Positions 36,922 through 47,800 of a stretch of DNA of 50,653 nt are shown piece after piece (position 1 is the first letter of the stretch; each line of letters starts with the position of its first letter). The stretch comes from Puniceicoccales bacterium. Lineage in GTDB: Bacteria > Verrucomicrobiota > Verrucomicrobiia > Opitutales > JAIRLM01. Both the position numbers and the translations under genes were made by a program. Location: the NCBI GenBank assembly GCA_031268315.1, contig JAIRXK010000011.1, forward strand, positions 1 to 50,653, given 5' to 3'. The notes beneath the pieces are model-generated. The model ran no database searches. It was given only the letters and a program-made list of their open reading frames with translations, and had not been told where the DNA came from.

Positions 36922-38306
36922 CGTAGGGCCTCCAAGCGCAGCGAAAGCTGATTGCCATCGCGGCTGAATTTTAATCCACTGGAGGAGATGCTGTCAATGC
37001 GCCATCCGCTGGATAAAAACGAGCCCTCGAAGTACTTGCGTCCATCCTGGGTCGTTATCCAACTGAGCCCCATGGATCCGATGGTGATGGCTTGGATGGG
37101 TTGCGCGAAGAATGCAATTCCCGCCGGATCAGACTGCGCCGACAGCGACCGCACGTCGAATTCTACGGGTATGACATCTCCGAATTTGCGGATAATATTT
37201 TCCGCCGCATTGCGCCACTTTTCCGCCTGCAATGCGCTCACCGAGCCGCGAAAAATGATGCGATTTGGCTCCTGCTGCACAGTAATTTGCTGTCGGAGTC
37301 CGAATTCATCCAAGGAGCTAACGGCAAGCACACCAGCTGCTTCGGATGTCATGACGTCGACCTGGGCCTTCTTTACGCCGGGAATTCCCTGGGATAAGCG
37401 ATTGCGAATTTTCTGCAAATTTTCCGACTCATACATATACCCGCGGATGGAATATATTCCCGGTTTGACGGAAATAACAGCCAAAGAGGTTCCCACATCG
37501 CCGATGGTATCTTCGATGGCGCGAATAATTTTTTCATCACTGCGGACGGAAAATCGCAGGCCCGAATAGAGGGACGAGAGGCGCTCTTTGAGATTGCGCA
37601 ATTCCTGATTGGTCGGCACATAGCCTTCCACAATGATGCGTCCATCCTCCAGCCGCACATCCACCGACGAATCATACTCCATGTCGGCGATTTCCGCCCG
37701 CACAAAGCGCTCCACATCCATTGGCCGCAGCTGCTTCTTCTGCGGAAGTGCCGCCAGCAGCGCAATGCCAACGAACAGCACGGCTACGCCGCAGAAGAGA
37801 ACGCGCCGTAATTTGCGGCGGTGGCTTCGCTTTTTATCGGCGGTAATTTCGTTGGCAGCGGTGCTGTCAACGGCGACGATTTCCGCATTCTGCATCACCT
37901 CCACCGGCGTTTCATCGCTTATCTTTTCGATGGTCGGCGCATCCCCGGCGGTGAGTTCGGGCCAAATTTCGCCGCTTGGCCCGGCAACAATCTGCGTTGT
38001 TCCGACGGTCACGAATTGAAATGGCTGCACGTCTACCTGCTCTTCGCGCACCCACTTTCCACCGAGAAACACTCTTCCACCCAGCGGCTTAAGCAGGAGG
38101 GCGCCGTTGGAAAATTGAAACATCATGTGCCGAGGTGCAACCAGTGCATCCTCCAAAATCAGATCGCAGCCTTCATCGCTTCCGATGGTGATCTGCTGAT
38201 CATGCTCATCCAATTCCACTTCGGCACCTGAGTGAGGTCCCGAGAGGAATCGCAAGAGGAAGGCGCGCTTATTGGCGGCCCCATTACTGGTCTGAGAACC
38301 ATTCAT
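36918..38306 (-). CDS. sctD: T3SS inner-membrane ring protein SctD with FHA domain
   Basis: 462 residues. N-terminal cytoplasmic FHA-like domain (about 14-110; FLSGPHSGAEVELDEHDQQI); a polar linker; one membrane segment at 169-188 (LFCGVAVLFVGIALLAAL); then periplasmic BON/ring-building repeats (about 200-400; RFVRAEIADMEYDSSVDVRLEDG). FHA plus BON is the chlamydial CdsD and YscD layout. First gene of the minus-strand T3SS operon; a strong promoter ends 7 bases before the ATG, leaving no room for a ribosome binding site. Confidence 0.88.
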   Translation of the reverse strand: MNGSQTSNGAANKRAFLLRFLSGPHSGAEVELDEHDQQITIGSDEGCDLILEDALVAPRHMMFQFSNGALLLKPLGGRVFLGGKWVREEQVDVQPFQFVTVGTTQIVAGPSGEIWPELTAGDAPTIEKISDETPVEVMQNAEIVAVDSTAANEITADKKRSHRRKLRRVLFCGVAVLFVGIALLAALPQKKQLRPMDVERFVRAEIADMEYDSSVDVRLEDGRIIVEGYVPTNQELRNLKERLSSLYSGLRFSVRSDEKIIRAIEDTIGDVGTSLAVISVKPGIYSIRGYMYESENLQKIRNRLSQGIPGVKKAQVDVMTSEAAGVLAVSSLDEFGLRQQITVQQEPNRIIFRGSVSALQAEKWRNAAENIIRKFGDVIPVEFDVRSLSAQSDPAGIAFFAQPIQAITIGSMGLSWITTQDGRKYFEGSFLSSGWRIDSISSSGLKFSRDGNQLSLRLEALR

Positions 38307-38313
38307 TATGGGG

Positions 38314-38342
38314 AATTTAAGTTTCTATAAGGCTCGTGTCAA
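38314..38342 (-). promoter_or_regulatory. Sigma70 promoter of the T3SS operon
   Basis: On the minus strand, a perfect TTGACA (38342-38337), an exact 17-base spacer, and TAAATT (38319-38314). The expected transcription start, about 7 bases after the -10, coincides with the sctD ATG at 38306. It is divergent from trxB, whose own -10 could be TATACT at 38361-38366. Confidence 0.65.
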
Positions 38343-38419
38343 CAAGGAATAATATTTTTTTATACTATTTTTTTTATTTCGGCTTGCCGCCGGGTAAAAG
38401 TTTGCCATGTCTTCCACCT

Positions 38420-39361
38420 ATGGCGACAAAAAAGGAGCAGATCATTGTTCTCGGGAGTGGCTGCGCGGGGCTAGCGGCGGCCATCTACGCTTCCCGTGGA
38501 AATCTCAACCCGCTGGTAATTGAAGGAAATCGGCGGGGTGGACAGCTCATCACCACGGAAGAAATCGAAAATTTTCCGGGATTTCCCGACGGAATTGGCG
38601 GCTATGAGCTGGTGGAGCGCATGCGGAGCCAGGCGGAAAAATTTGGAGCGCGGTTTTCCAACGACCACATTCTGTCCATGGCCTGCGCTGCTGGGGAGAT
38701 TTCGCTCCGCGGCTCATCGGCGGTCAACTATGCAACGGAGGCACTCATCATCGCCACGGGAACGGATTCCAAGTGCCTGGAGATTCCCGGGGAAGTCGAG
38801 TACGGTGGAGGGAAGGGCGTGAGCGTCTGCGCCACCTGCGATGGTCCATTTTTCAGAGGAAAAGAGGTTGCGGTTATCGGCGGCGGCGATACGGCCCTCG
38901 GAGAGGCGCTCTTTCTCTCTCGAATTTGTAAAAAAGTTTACCTCATTCACCGCCGCGATTCCTTTCGCGGATCAAAAATCATGGACCATCGCGTGCGCAG
39001 CAATGCTGCCATATCCATTCTCCTCAGCGCGGTGGTGGAGGAAATTCTCGGCAACGGCGCTGGAGTAACCGGCATTCGTTTGCGCAATGTTGGCACGGAG
39101 GAGAGGAAAATTTTGCCCTGCTCTGGAGTATTCATTGCCGCCGGCCATGCGCCAAATTCCTCCTTTGCCGCTGGAATTTTGCCGCTGGACAGCAACGGAT
39201 ATTTTGTGGCCTCCGACGAGGATCCCGCCGCCGCCACTTTTCCAGGAATTTTCCTTGCCGGCGACTGTGCGGATCCCGCCTATCAGCAGGCAGTCATTGC
39301 AGCTGGGACGGGAGCAAGGGCCGCCATCGCCGCCGAACGGTGGCTCAGCGGCAAATCATAG
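38420..39361 (+). CDS. trxB: Thioredoxin reductase
   Basis: NADPH-dependent flavoenzyme that reduces thioredoxin. 313 residues from ATG 38420 (MATKKEQIIVLGSG); the frame opens earlier at 38336 with a non-family start. FAD site GSGCAGLAAAIYASR; redox CATC (VCATCDGPFF); NADPH site GGGDTALGEALFLS; C-terminal FAD contact GIFLAGDCADPAYQQAV. Divergent from the T3SS operon and followed closely by the symporter gene. Confidence 0.94.
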   Translation: MATKKEQIIVLGSGCAGLAAAIYASRGNLNPLVIEGNRRGGQLITTEEIENFPGFPDGIGGYELVERMRSQAEKFGARFSNDHILSMACAAGEISLRGSSAVNYATEALIIATGTDSKCLEIPGEVEYGGGKGVSVCATCDGPFFRGKEVAVIGGGDTALGEALFLSRICKKVYLIHRRDSFRGSKIMDHRVRSNAAISILLSAVVEEILGNGAGVTGIRLRNVGTEERKILPCSGVFIAAGHAPNSSFAAGILPLDSNGYFVASDEDPAAATFPGIFLAGDCADPAYQQAVIAAGTGARAAIAAERWLSGKS

Positions 39362-39377
39362 AATTTCAGGTAAAATC

Positions 39378-40535
39378 ATGCAAAAAAAATCGTCTCTTTT
39401 CATTTTCCTACTTATTGTGACCGCCTTTGCATTTGGCGGAATGCTTCCCCTTAGCTTGCAGCGGGGATTTTTAGCTCTCAGTTTGAGCCTCAAATCTGTC
39501 CTGCTATTTTTTCTGCCCATTCTCATATTTTCACTGCTCTTTTGCACCTTCCAAAGGCTTGGCCGCAGTGCATCGGGCATGCTATTTTCGGCAATTTTTT
39601 TCGTTTGCTGCTCTAATTTTTTGGCAACATTCCTTAGCCACTATGTTGGCGAATTTGTCCATTCGATGAATTTGGAAATGATCCAGCCGGCCACTGGCTG
39701 CGAATTGACCCCACTTTTCATCCTGCAGCTTCCCAGACTTATTTCCACAATTTATGCCTTGGTTGCGGGCATCGGTTGCGGCCTAGTTGTGCCGTGGCTA
39801 TTTCCGACGCTTTCGCAGCGCATGGGAGTGGCATTGGACGCTGTCGTGGTTCAGCTTTTGCGGTGGATCGCACCCATCATTCCGCCATTTTTGTTCGGAT
39901 TTTTGATAAAAATGCGCCACGATGGCATGCTGATGTCCCTGCTGCGCAACTATGCACCCGTCGTTGCCATCCTGTGTCTTAGCCTTACCGTCTATCTCAC
40001 CCTATTTTATTTTACCGCCTGCGGATTTCGTCCCAGAAAAGTAATTCACTGCCTTCGAAATATGATTCCGGCCGTCATCTGCGCCTTCAGCAGCATGTCC
40101 AGCGCAGCAGCCATGCCCTACACGCTGGCCGCCGTTGAGAAAAATACCACCCATAAATTCCTTGGCCGCTCCATCGTGTCCATGACGACCAATATTCATC
40201 TCATCGGCGACTGCATTAGCATTCCCATTCTCATCTATGCAATTCTTGGAAGCCACGGAATTGCCATGCCCTCCATGGCGCTCTATTGCATTTTTGCCGT
40301 TCAATTTGTCCTCGCAAAGTTTTCCGTTGCTGCCATTCCGGGCGGTGGCATCATGGTCATGCTCCCCATCATCGAGCGCGTTTTTGCATTCGACGAAATG
40401 ATGGCATCCCTTATTTTTTCACTGTACATCCTCCTCGATCCACTTTGCACGGCGGCAAATGTGCTGGGAAATGGCGCCTTTGCCCAACTCATGGATGCGA
40501 TTGTCCCGCGGCGGACTGGGAAGCATGGAGTATAA
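39378..40535 (+). CDS. Dicarboxylate/amino acid:cation symporter (SDF/GltP family)
   Basis: Inner-membrane importer of glutamate-type or dicarboxylate substrates. 385 residues from ATG 39378 (MQKKSSLF), 16 bases after trxB. Eight or more membrane segments. The Ser-rich reentrant loop reads SSMSSAAAMP in place of the usual SSSSAATLP; the AIPGGGIMVMLP loop and SLYILLDPLCTAANVLGNG are also present. A scavenging carrier fits an intracellular life. The DPLCTAANV motif (DRxxT/DxxxT equivalent) is altered, so the exact substrate is open. Confidence 0.82.
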   Translation: MQKKSSLFIFLLIVTAFAFGGMLPLSLQRGFLALSLSLKSVLLFFLPILIFSLLFCTFQRLGRSASGMLFSAIFFVCCSNFLATFLSHYVGEFVHSMNLEMIQPATGCELTPLFILQLPRLISTIYALVAGIGCGLVVPWLFPTLSQRMGVALDAVVVQLLRWIAPIIPPFLFGFLIKMRHDGMLMSLLRNYAPVVAILCLSLTVYLTLFYFTACGFRPRKVIHCLRNMIPAVICAFSSMSSAAAMPYTLAAVEKNTTHKFLGRSIVSMTTNIHLIGDCISIPILIYAILGSHGIAMPSMALYCIFAVQFVLAKFSVAAIPGGGIMVMLPIIERVFAFDEMMASLIFSLYILLDPLCTAANVLGNGAFAQLMDAIVPRRTGKHGV

Positions 40536-40559
40536 GTGCACAGTGAAGCTGCGAAATGA

Positions 40560-41213
40560 ATGAAAAATTTTTCGGGAAACAAGTGGTTGATTATCGGCAA
40601 TGGTGAAGCAAAATTTTCCAGCCGCGAATCGCTTTTGCAGTGGATGGATGGGCGCAATTCCATCGCATTGGATGGTGCGGCCCATTTACTTGAAAAATTA
40701 TCCATCGCCACAAATGCGCTACTGGGTGACTTTGATTCCATTGGCCGGGAAACGCTTCACCGATGGCGCGCCGCCGGCGTTCCGTGTATTTGCCGGGGAA
40801 GCCTGGAAAGTACGGACATGGAGAAGGCGTTGCAATTCGCCATCGACCATGGCGCAGGAGACATCTGCATCATCCACGGCCTCGGTGGGCGCATGGATCA
40901 CGCCATGGCCAATGTTTTTTTCCTTAAAAAATATGCGCGGCGCGGTATTCGCATTGTCCTATGGGACAGCGGGCAATGCGTGGAATATTTTTCCAACGAA
41001 AGATCCATCATCTGCGGTCACGCCGGCGGCCACTGCGGCTTCTTTGGCTTGCCCAATGCCCGCATTACATCCCGTGGACTGAGGTACGAAATGAAAAATT
41101 TTCTCCTCGATATCGGGTCTGCGGAAAGTGTAGCCAACCAATTTCTCGGCGGCAGCGCTGAAATTTTTGTGCAGGGCGCATGCATCGGCACCTACGAAGT
41201 GTCAACGCCGTAG
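40560..41213 (+). CDS. Thiamine pyrophosphokinase
   Basis: Converts thiamine to thiamine diphosphate using ATP. 217 residues. Motifs: ALDGAAHLL, LLGDFDSIG (catalytic Asp cluster), STDMEKALQFA, and HGLGGRMDHAMANV; the C-terminal domain has the beta-rich thiamine-binding part, less well conserved. Suggests salvage of thiamine. It is 24 bases after the symporter and convergent with the giant minus-strand gene. Confidence 0.85.
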   Translation: MKNFSGNKWLIIGNGEAKFSSRESLLQWMDGRNSIALDGAAHLLEKLSIATNALLGDFDSIGRETLHRWRAAGVPCICRGSLESTDMEKALQFAIDHGAGDICIIHGLGGRMDHAMANVFFLKKYARRGIRIVLWDSGQCVEYFSNERSIICGHAGGHCGFFGLPNARITSRGLRYEMKNFLLDIGSAESVANQFLGGSAEIFVQGACIGTYEVSTP

Positions 41214-41228
41214 AAATTTCGGTGGACA

Positions 41229-44200
41229 TTATCCACTGGCCAGGCCTTTCGAATCCGGCGCAATTATTTTCTGCAATTCATCCGTGCCCATTTCCAGCGC
41301 ATTGGACAGGCTGCGGCATTCGAAATACCGCTTTGCATAGAAGGCGGTGGCCGCTCCCAGTGGAATGATGGGAATGAATGGAATTGCACTGCCTGCGGCG
41401 CCGCAGATGGCCACAAGGGGGACGGCGATTGAGGGAATCAGAAGAGTGGCCAGGGCGACGACTAAGCTCAAAATTGCGAGCGCTCCAAAAATAATCATTT
41501 GCACCTTTCCCGATTTTATTTCTTCCAGACATTTTATCGCCGTTGCAGAGTCCTTTTTCGAATCAAATTTTTCATCGAGATATTTTTTTGTTGGAGCGGG
41601 TAAGTCATTTATAGTGCGCAATATAAACAGCGACTTTTGCCAATCATTTTGGTGACTTGGATCATTCCATCTTTCCTGGCCAAGGACCGTCTGCTTGAGT
41701 TCCTCTATGCGGGCGCTGCCCACTGCGATGAGGCTATTTTTCTTGTCATTGTCTTTGGCAATTTGATAGAGCTGTTCGAGGGATAAATAATTTCCCAATG
41801 GCGATAGTTCGCAATTATCTTTAAGATATTTTGCAAGGCATGCCATTCGCTTGCTTTCGGCGGGAAAGAAATTTCTCAAGCTTTCCGCATTTGTTTCAAA
41901 GATGCACTCATGAACTTTTCCACAGACATCCACGGCTATTTGGCTGGCACTTTGCAAAGGAAGATTATCTTCCCAACTGCTAAAGACAGCCTCGCTGACG
42001 AGGGAAAAATTCGCATGGCTCTTTTCATTGCAGAGGAGTTTTAAGTGGCCAAGTTTCATTTTTTTGAGAATCGTATCATTGCCTTGGTTGAATAATCTGG
42101 TCAGTAGTTGTCCACCGGTGGTGCAAAAATTTAATAGCGAATCGATACTTGCGCCGTCTTGTAAATTGGCAATTTGCGAATTCACCGTATCGGAGCTGTA
42201 ACTATCTATTTGATTTGCTTTTTGCATGATAAGCTTTGTAAATTGCTGGTCTGAAATCCGGCGATTCTTTCTAAAAAATACCTCCGATAATTCTAAAATT
42301 TCTATTTGATTAATTCTTTCTTGTGGAATTTCTTTAATTAAATTATCGATGCGATCTAAATTGTTAATTTTCTCGCATAGTGTAGTGTCATCAAGTAGGT
42401 ATATCAAGCTGATAATTTGTTTATTTAAGATCACAGTAATTGCGGCATTGTCTAATTGATTGCTTTTGTCCAGTATTGAATCTCTCCCGTAAATTTTTTC
42501 TATGGCTGCCTTGTCCAAGGCTTGTGCATTGGCGGGTTTTGTAAAAAAGTCAACGAAATCGCTGCGCAGAAATGCAAGATCTGCCTTTTCATCGCCAAGG
42601 ACGGCTTCGGCCATCGCTGTGTCATCGGAATTTTGAAGTATTTTATAGCTATTAGGGTATGCTTCACTAAGGGCTTTCAATGACCACTGTGTATCTTGAG
42701 TATTACTATTATTAATAAATAATTCCACCATTCTTTTCTCTGCAATAACTCTATTTTCATTACTGAAATACAACTTTGCACTTTCATCCAAGAGTAAATT
42801 GATGGCATTTGGATTTTCCAAAGCGGATAATTTACTTTCACCTTCGAGATATTTCACCAGGAATTTCATTCGATTGCTTGTGACGGGAAAGAAATTTCCT
42901 AAATCTTGCGAATTTGATCCAAGGACGCACTCGTAGATTTTTCCACAGACATTCACGGATGTTAAGGCTTCATCTTGCGAAGAAAAATTATCATCCCAGC
43001 TGTCAAAGACAGTTGCGGTAACGAGGGAAAAATCCGCGCCGCTTCCTTCATTGCAGAGAAGTTTTAAGTGATTAATTCTCATTTTTTTGCGAATCGCGTC
43101 ATTGCCTTGTTCAAATAGCATCATTAACAGTGAATTATTGCTGTAGGATTTTTCAATGACCCAATCTGGGAGATGCAGTAATGTGTCGGAATTTAATGTC
43201 ATAATTTGGTTTTGTTGAAATTGACTAAGTACGGATTCGAAATTAGTATCTGTTACATGAGTAAAGTATGCTATTAGGAGCCCTCTGCCATTTTCTCCCC
43301 AATTGAAACGATCGCAATTGAGATTTGCACCGAATTGATTTGGCTGTAGTTTAGCCAAGTGTCGGCTATCATTTAGGTCTTTATTGAGCTCAATCAGCTG
43401 ATTTGTTGTTAGTTTGTTTGCGATCATTTCAAATCCGTCATCATTTAATTTGTCCGTTGGAATGCTTTGAATTTCGGTGTCGTTGAGGCGGGATGCAATG
43501 TCGATTTTATGATTTACAATTTCCAAAAGTTCATCAGCATTCCAAAAATGATCTAAATTAAGTTTTTGCTCATTGAACATTGCCACAGTAAGTTTTATGT
43601 TATTTGACTTCAGGAGAAATGTTTTACTTATTTTTTTGAATAGGCCGTTAATTGTGGAGATAGTAACATTATCTGTAGTATTTTCCATCGCCAGAATGCA
43701 ATTTTGCAGTGCATTGCGCAGTTGATCGTTTAGATATTCTCCTGCGGCAGCGACGTAGATGGAATTGCCCATAAATTTTGCAAATTTAGAAACGTCAGTG
43801 GGTATATTTTTCGAAAATGCGGTCAGCATGAATTTCAAAATTTCTGTTTTCATATTGGTGTCCGTGGACACCTCGTAGATAAAATCCCAAATCCAATTTT
43901 CCGCAATGAAATTTTCGCTTTTTAGCATAGATTCCACAAAAAAATTTGTCACATTTTTTGGTTGATCCATAAATAGATTTTTGATTTCACCCTGTAACGT
44001 AGTATGTTCGTCCTGTTCATTAAGTAGCTGCGCCACTTTCGTACTAATAAATTCTTTGCATAGTTCGAATGTTTTGGTGTCATTGGAAAGTCTCGCCAGA
44101 TGGTCATGATTAATTTTCCCAAATATTTCAATTTTTAGCGACGGACCGTATTCTTTATTTTCTATGTTTCTTATAAATATCTCATCCGGAAAATTAATTA

Positions 44201-44750
44201 TTTTATCTATTCCAATCTTTTGTTCACATATGAATAATTTGCAAATAAGCTCATCGCTTCTAACTTCTTCGATGCGAGTGTCGTCTAATGTTTCCTTTTC
44301 ATAGAGTTTCGTTGTGAGTAACTGTTGATCGGTAAGATTATTAATGTTTATTACAAAGTTGCCTTCAGTATTTTTTATTCCGTAGAGTCCTAATACGACA
44401 TTATCCTTCAAGTACTCCTCCCGTAATTTGCTCCGGGAGCCATTGCTTAGTTTCTTGGCAATTTTTTTCTGCTCATCGATGCCGAAGTTGTGGCAGTTTT
44501 CGAAATCAAATTTGCTGCTGATTTTCATCAGTAGTTCCTCATTGTCGACATTGATATGGCTAATGATTGCAATTAAAATATTTTCATTTGCTGTATCTAT
44601 GAGATTTCCCAGCTTGGCAATTTGCGATGCAGCAAGTTTCATTATCGGTTGATTCTGAATGAGAATTTTAGCGATTTCTTCGCTAGCGATTTCACGAATC
44701 CAATCGGTTTGCTTTTGACAAGTATTGTCTTCAGATGCAAACTTATCCAA
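41229..44750 (-). CDS. C-terminal part of a giant helical protein, with bilobed membrane anchor
   Basis: 1173 residues from a weak TTG at 44750; no good start or ribosome binding site. The frame is open upstream into the end of the next ORF, so I read this as the back part of one protein (see the T8 site). Almost entirely helical, no known domain. It contains an internal duplication: about residues 539-641 (DNA 42825-43132) match about 880-986 (DNA 41790-42108) with shared GND.I.KKM...HLKLLCNE and NFFP...RM motifs. The last 100 residues hold two hydrophobic segments (about 1075-1135) of Inc-like layout and a polar tail. Codon use is AT-rich. Confidence 0.55.
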   Translation of the reverse strand: MDKFASEDNTCQKQTDWIREIASEEIAKILIQNQPIMKLAASQIAKLGNLIDTANENILIAIISHINVDNEELLMKISSKFDFENCHNFGIDEQKKIAKKLSNGSRSKLREEYLKDNVVLGLYGIKNTEGNFVININNLTDQQLLTTKLYEKETLDDTRIEEVRSDELICKLFICEQKIGIDKIINFPDEIFIRNIENKEYGPSLKIEIFGKINHDHLARLSNDTKTFELCKEFISTKVAQLLNEQDEHTTLQGEIKNLFMDQPKNVTNFFVESMLKSENFIAENWIWDFIYEVSTDTNMKTEILKFMLTAFSKNIPTDVSKFAKFMGNSIYVAAAGEYLNDQLRNALQNCILAMENTTDNVTISTINGLFKKISKTFLLKSNNIKLTVAMFNEQKLNLDHFWNADELLEIVNHKIDIASRLNDTEIQSIPTDKLNDDGFEMIANKLTTNQLIELNKDLNDSRHLAKLQPNQFGANLNCDRFNWGENGRGLLIAYFTHVTDTNFESVLSQFQQNQIMTLNSDTLLHLPDWVIEKSYSNNSLLMMLFEQGNDAIRKKMRINHLKLLCNEGSGADFSLVTATVFDSWDDNFSSQDEALTSVNVCGKIYECVLGSNSQDLGNFFPVTSNRMKFLVKYLEGESKLSALENPNAINLLLDESAKLYFSNENRVIAEKRMVELFINNSNTQDTQWSLKALSEAYPNSYKILQNSDDTAMAEAVLGDEKADLAFLRSDFVDFFTKPANAQALDKAAIEKIYGRDSILDKSNQLDNAAITVILNKQIISLIYLLDDTTLCEKINNLDRIDNLIKEIPQERINQIEILELSEVFFRKNRRISDQQFTKLIMQKANQIDSYSSDTVNSQIANLQDGASIDSLLNFCTTGGQLLTRLFNQGNDTILKKMKLGHLKLLCNEKSHANFSLVSEAVFSSWEDNLPLQSASQIAVDVCGKVHECIFETNAESLRNFFPAESKRMACLAKYLKDNCELSPLGNYLSLEQLYQIAKDNDKKNSLIAVGSARIEELKQTVLGQERWNDPSHQNDWQKSLFILRTINDLPAPTKKYLDEKFDSKKDSATAIKCLEEIKSGKVQMIIFGALAILSLVVALATLLIPSIAVPLVAICGAAGSAIPFIPIIPLGAATAFYAKRYFECRSLSNALEMGTDELQKIIAPDSKGLASG

Positions 44751-44809
44751 TAAATTTAGTGTTGCAGATTGGTTGGTTTGAATGATTTTTTTGTACTGAA
44801 AAATATTTC

Positions 44810-47800
44810 TTATAAAGACTGTTGGAATATTTGTCTGATCTTTGGCATGGGTGAGAAGTTTAGTGAAAAATATTTCTTTTTCAATCTCATTGGTGCCAGC
44901 AGTGATGGCCGATAAAAAAAAGCTAATTCATTGCTAGGGAGTGATTGAAAAAAATTAAAAGTAGCTGCATAAAAGTCTTGGATTATTTCCGTATCATTTG
45001 CTTTTTTTTCGGAAAAGGGCTTTAAGTATTTTGCAGCGTAAAACAGCACAAATCCTTTGCCTATGGAAAGAATCTCCATTCTGCTTTCATGGTTACATTT
45101 TTCCGTTTCAAAATACGAACTGAAGAATATCTGATAAAACTTAGAAATGGGACAGAAGTCTTCAGCGGCGTTTATTTGGGAAAAGCTGCCGTAGCCGGAG
45201 AAACTAAAACTGCCAATATTGAATTCAGCTATCGCCTTCCATAAATCTGTAAGAGTAATTTCTTTAACCCGCTCATCACTTAGATATTTATAATAGTAGA
45301 GGGCACAGGTTAATTGCTGATCATTTAAACGGTTGATGTTTAGTATAGAATTTAGCACAGCGAAGTCGAAAATAGGCGTAAGTTCGTATGAATTTCCCGC
45401 ATAAAGCAAGTTGACAAAATCATTAAAATTAATCTTTTGTATTTTTCTCATCACATAGCGTGCTTTTTCGTTTCCGTAACCATCTTTGTTTTCGACCCAA
45501 TTCTCCAAAGATTGTCGTATTATTTGACGGTCCATATATGGGTATGCGAGATCAAATAGAACAGTTTTCCCGGGAACTAAGAAATTTGTTGCGTACTCGC
45601 AATAGCGAAATGCCACCTCAATGTTGATTTTTTTCGCAAGATTTTCCATGAATCGTGCGGCGATGTCGGGAATGCTAAATATGATGGCAGTTGCTTCAGG
45701 GGATATTTTCGCTACGGATGGGTCTTCCAGTGCGGTAAGCAAAATTTCAAAAAAATTCCTTACTACATTGAGATCAAATTGGTTGTCAGACATTTTAAGC
45801 CTGAGCACTTCTATAGATTGAATGACCATCGTATCAATGATGCTAATCATTAATTCTTTATTTTCACTATTGCTGCTTCCCATAAAGTTTACCAGACAGT
45901 CGAATTGTTTTTTCGTGCAATTGGCGATAAATTCACATGGGTTTTTACTTAAAAGGGCGAAGAGTTTTTCCCATGGAGTATTTTTAGGAATTTCCGGTTG
46001 GGCATTTATTAAATTTGAATAGTTCCAGTAAAGGGTTAAATAGTCCCTTAATTTATAGACAAGGCCAATGTGCTTGAATTGGTTGATGGTAGTCGTATCC
46101 GGAAAAATGAGACCATAAGCATCAATGCTATCGGTTTCACAATTTTTAAGAATATGTAGATATTGTTTTTCAACTAGCACGTCGCGAATAGGCTGATGCT
46201 GATACACTAAACCAACGGCTTCTTGTGCGGGAACAAAAGGTTTTTTATTGCCTATAATATTTGCAATTCCCTTTGCAATTGCATCGCCTAGGGAGCATTC
46301 CTTCATCTTTTCAAGAATCCACTGAAGTTTTTTAGGTTCAATTTTTTCATCGGAACGCAACACATTTTCCTCCGCAAGGGAGCATTGAGAGAGTGCAAAA
46401 TAGAGCATTTCGCGGCGCTTTGTTCCCTGCGGGAATGCGCTATCAAGTTCTTCAAATTCGCACAGATTAAATAGTCGAAGTATGAGCCACGAAAATGCAT
46501 TCCAATATTTTTTGTCATTGAAAACGTTTTTGTCCTCCCACTCCGCAATGGGGAATTTGTCAATATTTTCCTTTGTAATTAATATGTAATTACATTCCAT
46601 TAATGCATTGCAGTCAATGCAATTTTTCTCATTTTGAGTTTGGCGTAGGCCTGCAAAAGTTTTCTCAAAACTCACAGTGTCGTTTGCGTCTTTGAGATGC
46701 CAACACATGTATGCGGCGAAGGATAGTGGATGGGTTGCGCTTTGGAGTGGATCAAAAGCTGCTTCCCTGCCGTCGGCAAATAAATCCTTCAGCACATATA
46801 GAATAATTCTCCAGGCATTTTCGCTTGCAGTTAGGCCGACTTTTACGGCATTTTCTTTGGCGCTGTCACCATCTATTTTCTTCTCCTCTGCTTTCTCTTC
46901 GTTCGTTTTTCCCTCTGTTTTCTCTTCGTCTACGTCAGGCATAGACCAATGTCGAATGGAGCAATCGATGCTACTTTCCTTATTGAGATAGCTGTGTTCA
47001 CGTATGATATTCCATAGGACGTATTCGCTGATGGCGGTAAGAATCCTTGATTTTTCATCATCGCTATTTCCCACTATTATTCGCACGATTTGATCCTCAA
47101 GCGTGATTGCAAATTTGCGAAAATCCTCCGATTCAAAATCAATGCCTGCTACGGCATAGTCGGCGTAAACTTTGGCAATTTCGGCGGAATATACGTATGT
47201 ATTACTTGGATTTTCATACAGATTGGCGGCAAAATTTCTAAAAACCTCGCTCGGCGTGGAGGATTCGCTTACTCCTAGGCGTGCATGATACAGCCGTAGC
47301 GCTTCATCAACTAATAAATTTTTATCTAAAATTGAATTGGTATAAATGCGGAGAAAATATGATTCTACTTCATTGGTATTGAATGCGAAATGTGCCGCTG
47401 AAGTTGCTAAAAATAGGTGAATATGCTTGCGTATTTCCGAGCCATAGAAATCCACTTTGAATTCATTATTTTCCATGCGGAGCAAGTTGAAAAGTGAAAT
47501 TGTAGTGGTTTCGCTATTGGGACTAATGAGTTGCCCTATTTCTCCGCACATAAAGGAATTCATCCACTGCGCTCGTTGTTCGATGAAAGTGCTAACATGG
47601 GGAGGAAGTTCCGTCTGCGTATCAGCGTCATTCCAGTTTCCAATGCGGATGTCGAGTGAATTTTGGCCGCAACCCATGAGCAAGCAATTGGTCAGGAATT
47701 TTTTTTGGACGGCTTGCTTGAAATTTCCTACCTGGCTTGTGGGGATGAATATGACTTTCACGCGATTGTCGCGTATTCCATTTGTCGCATAGCCGGGCAT

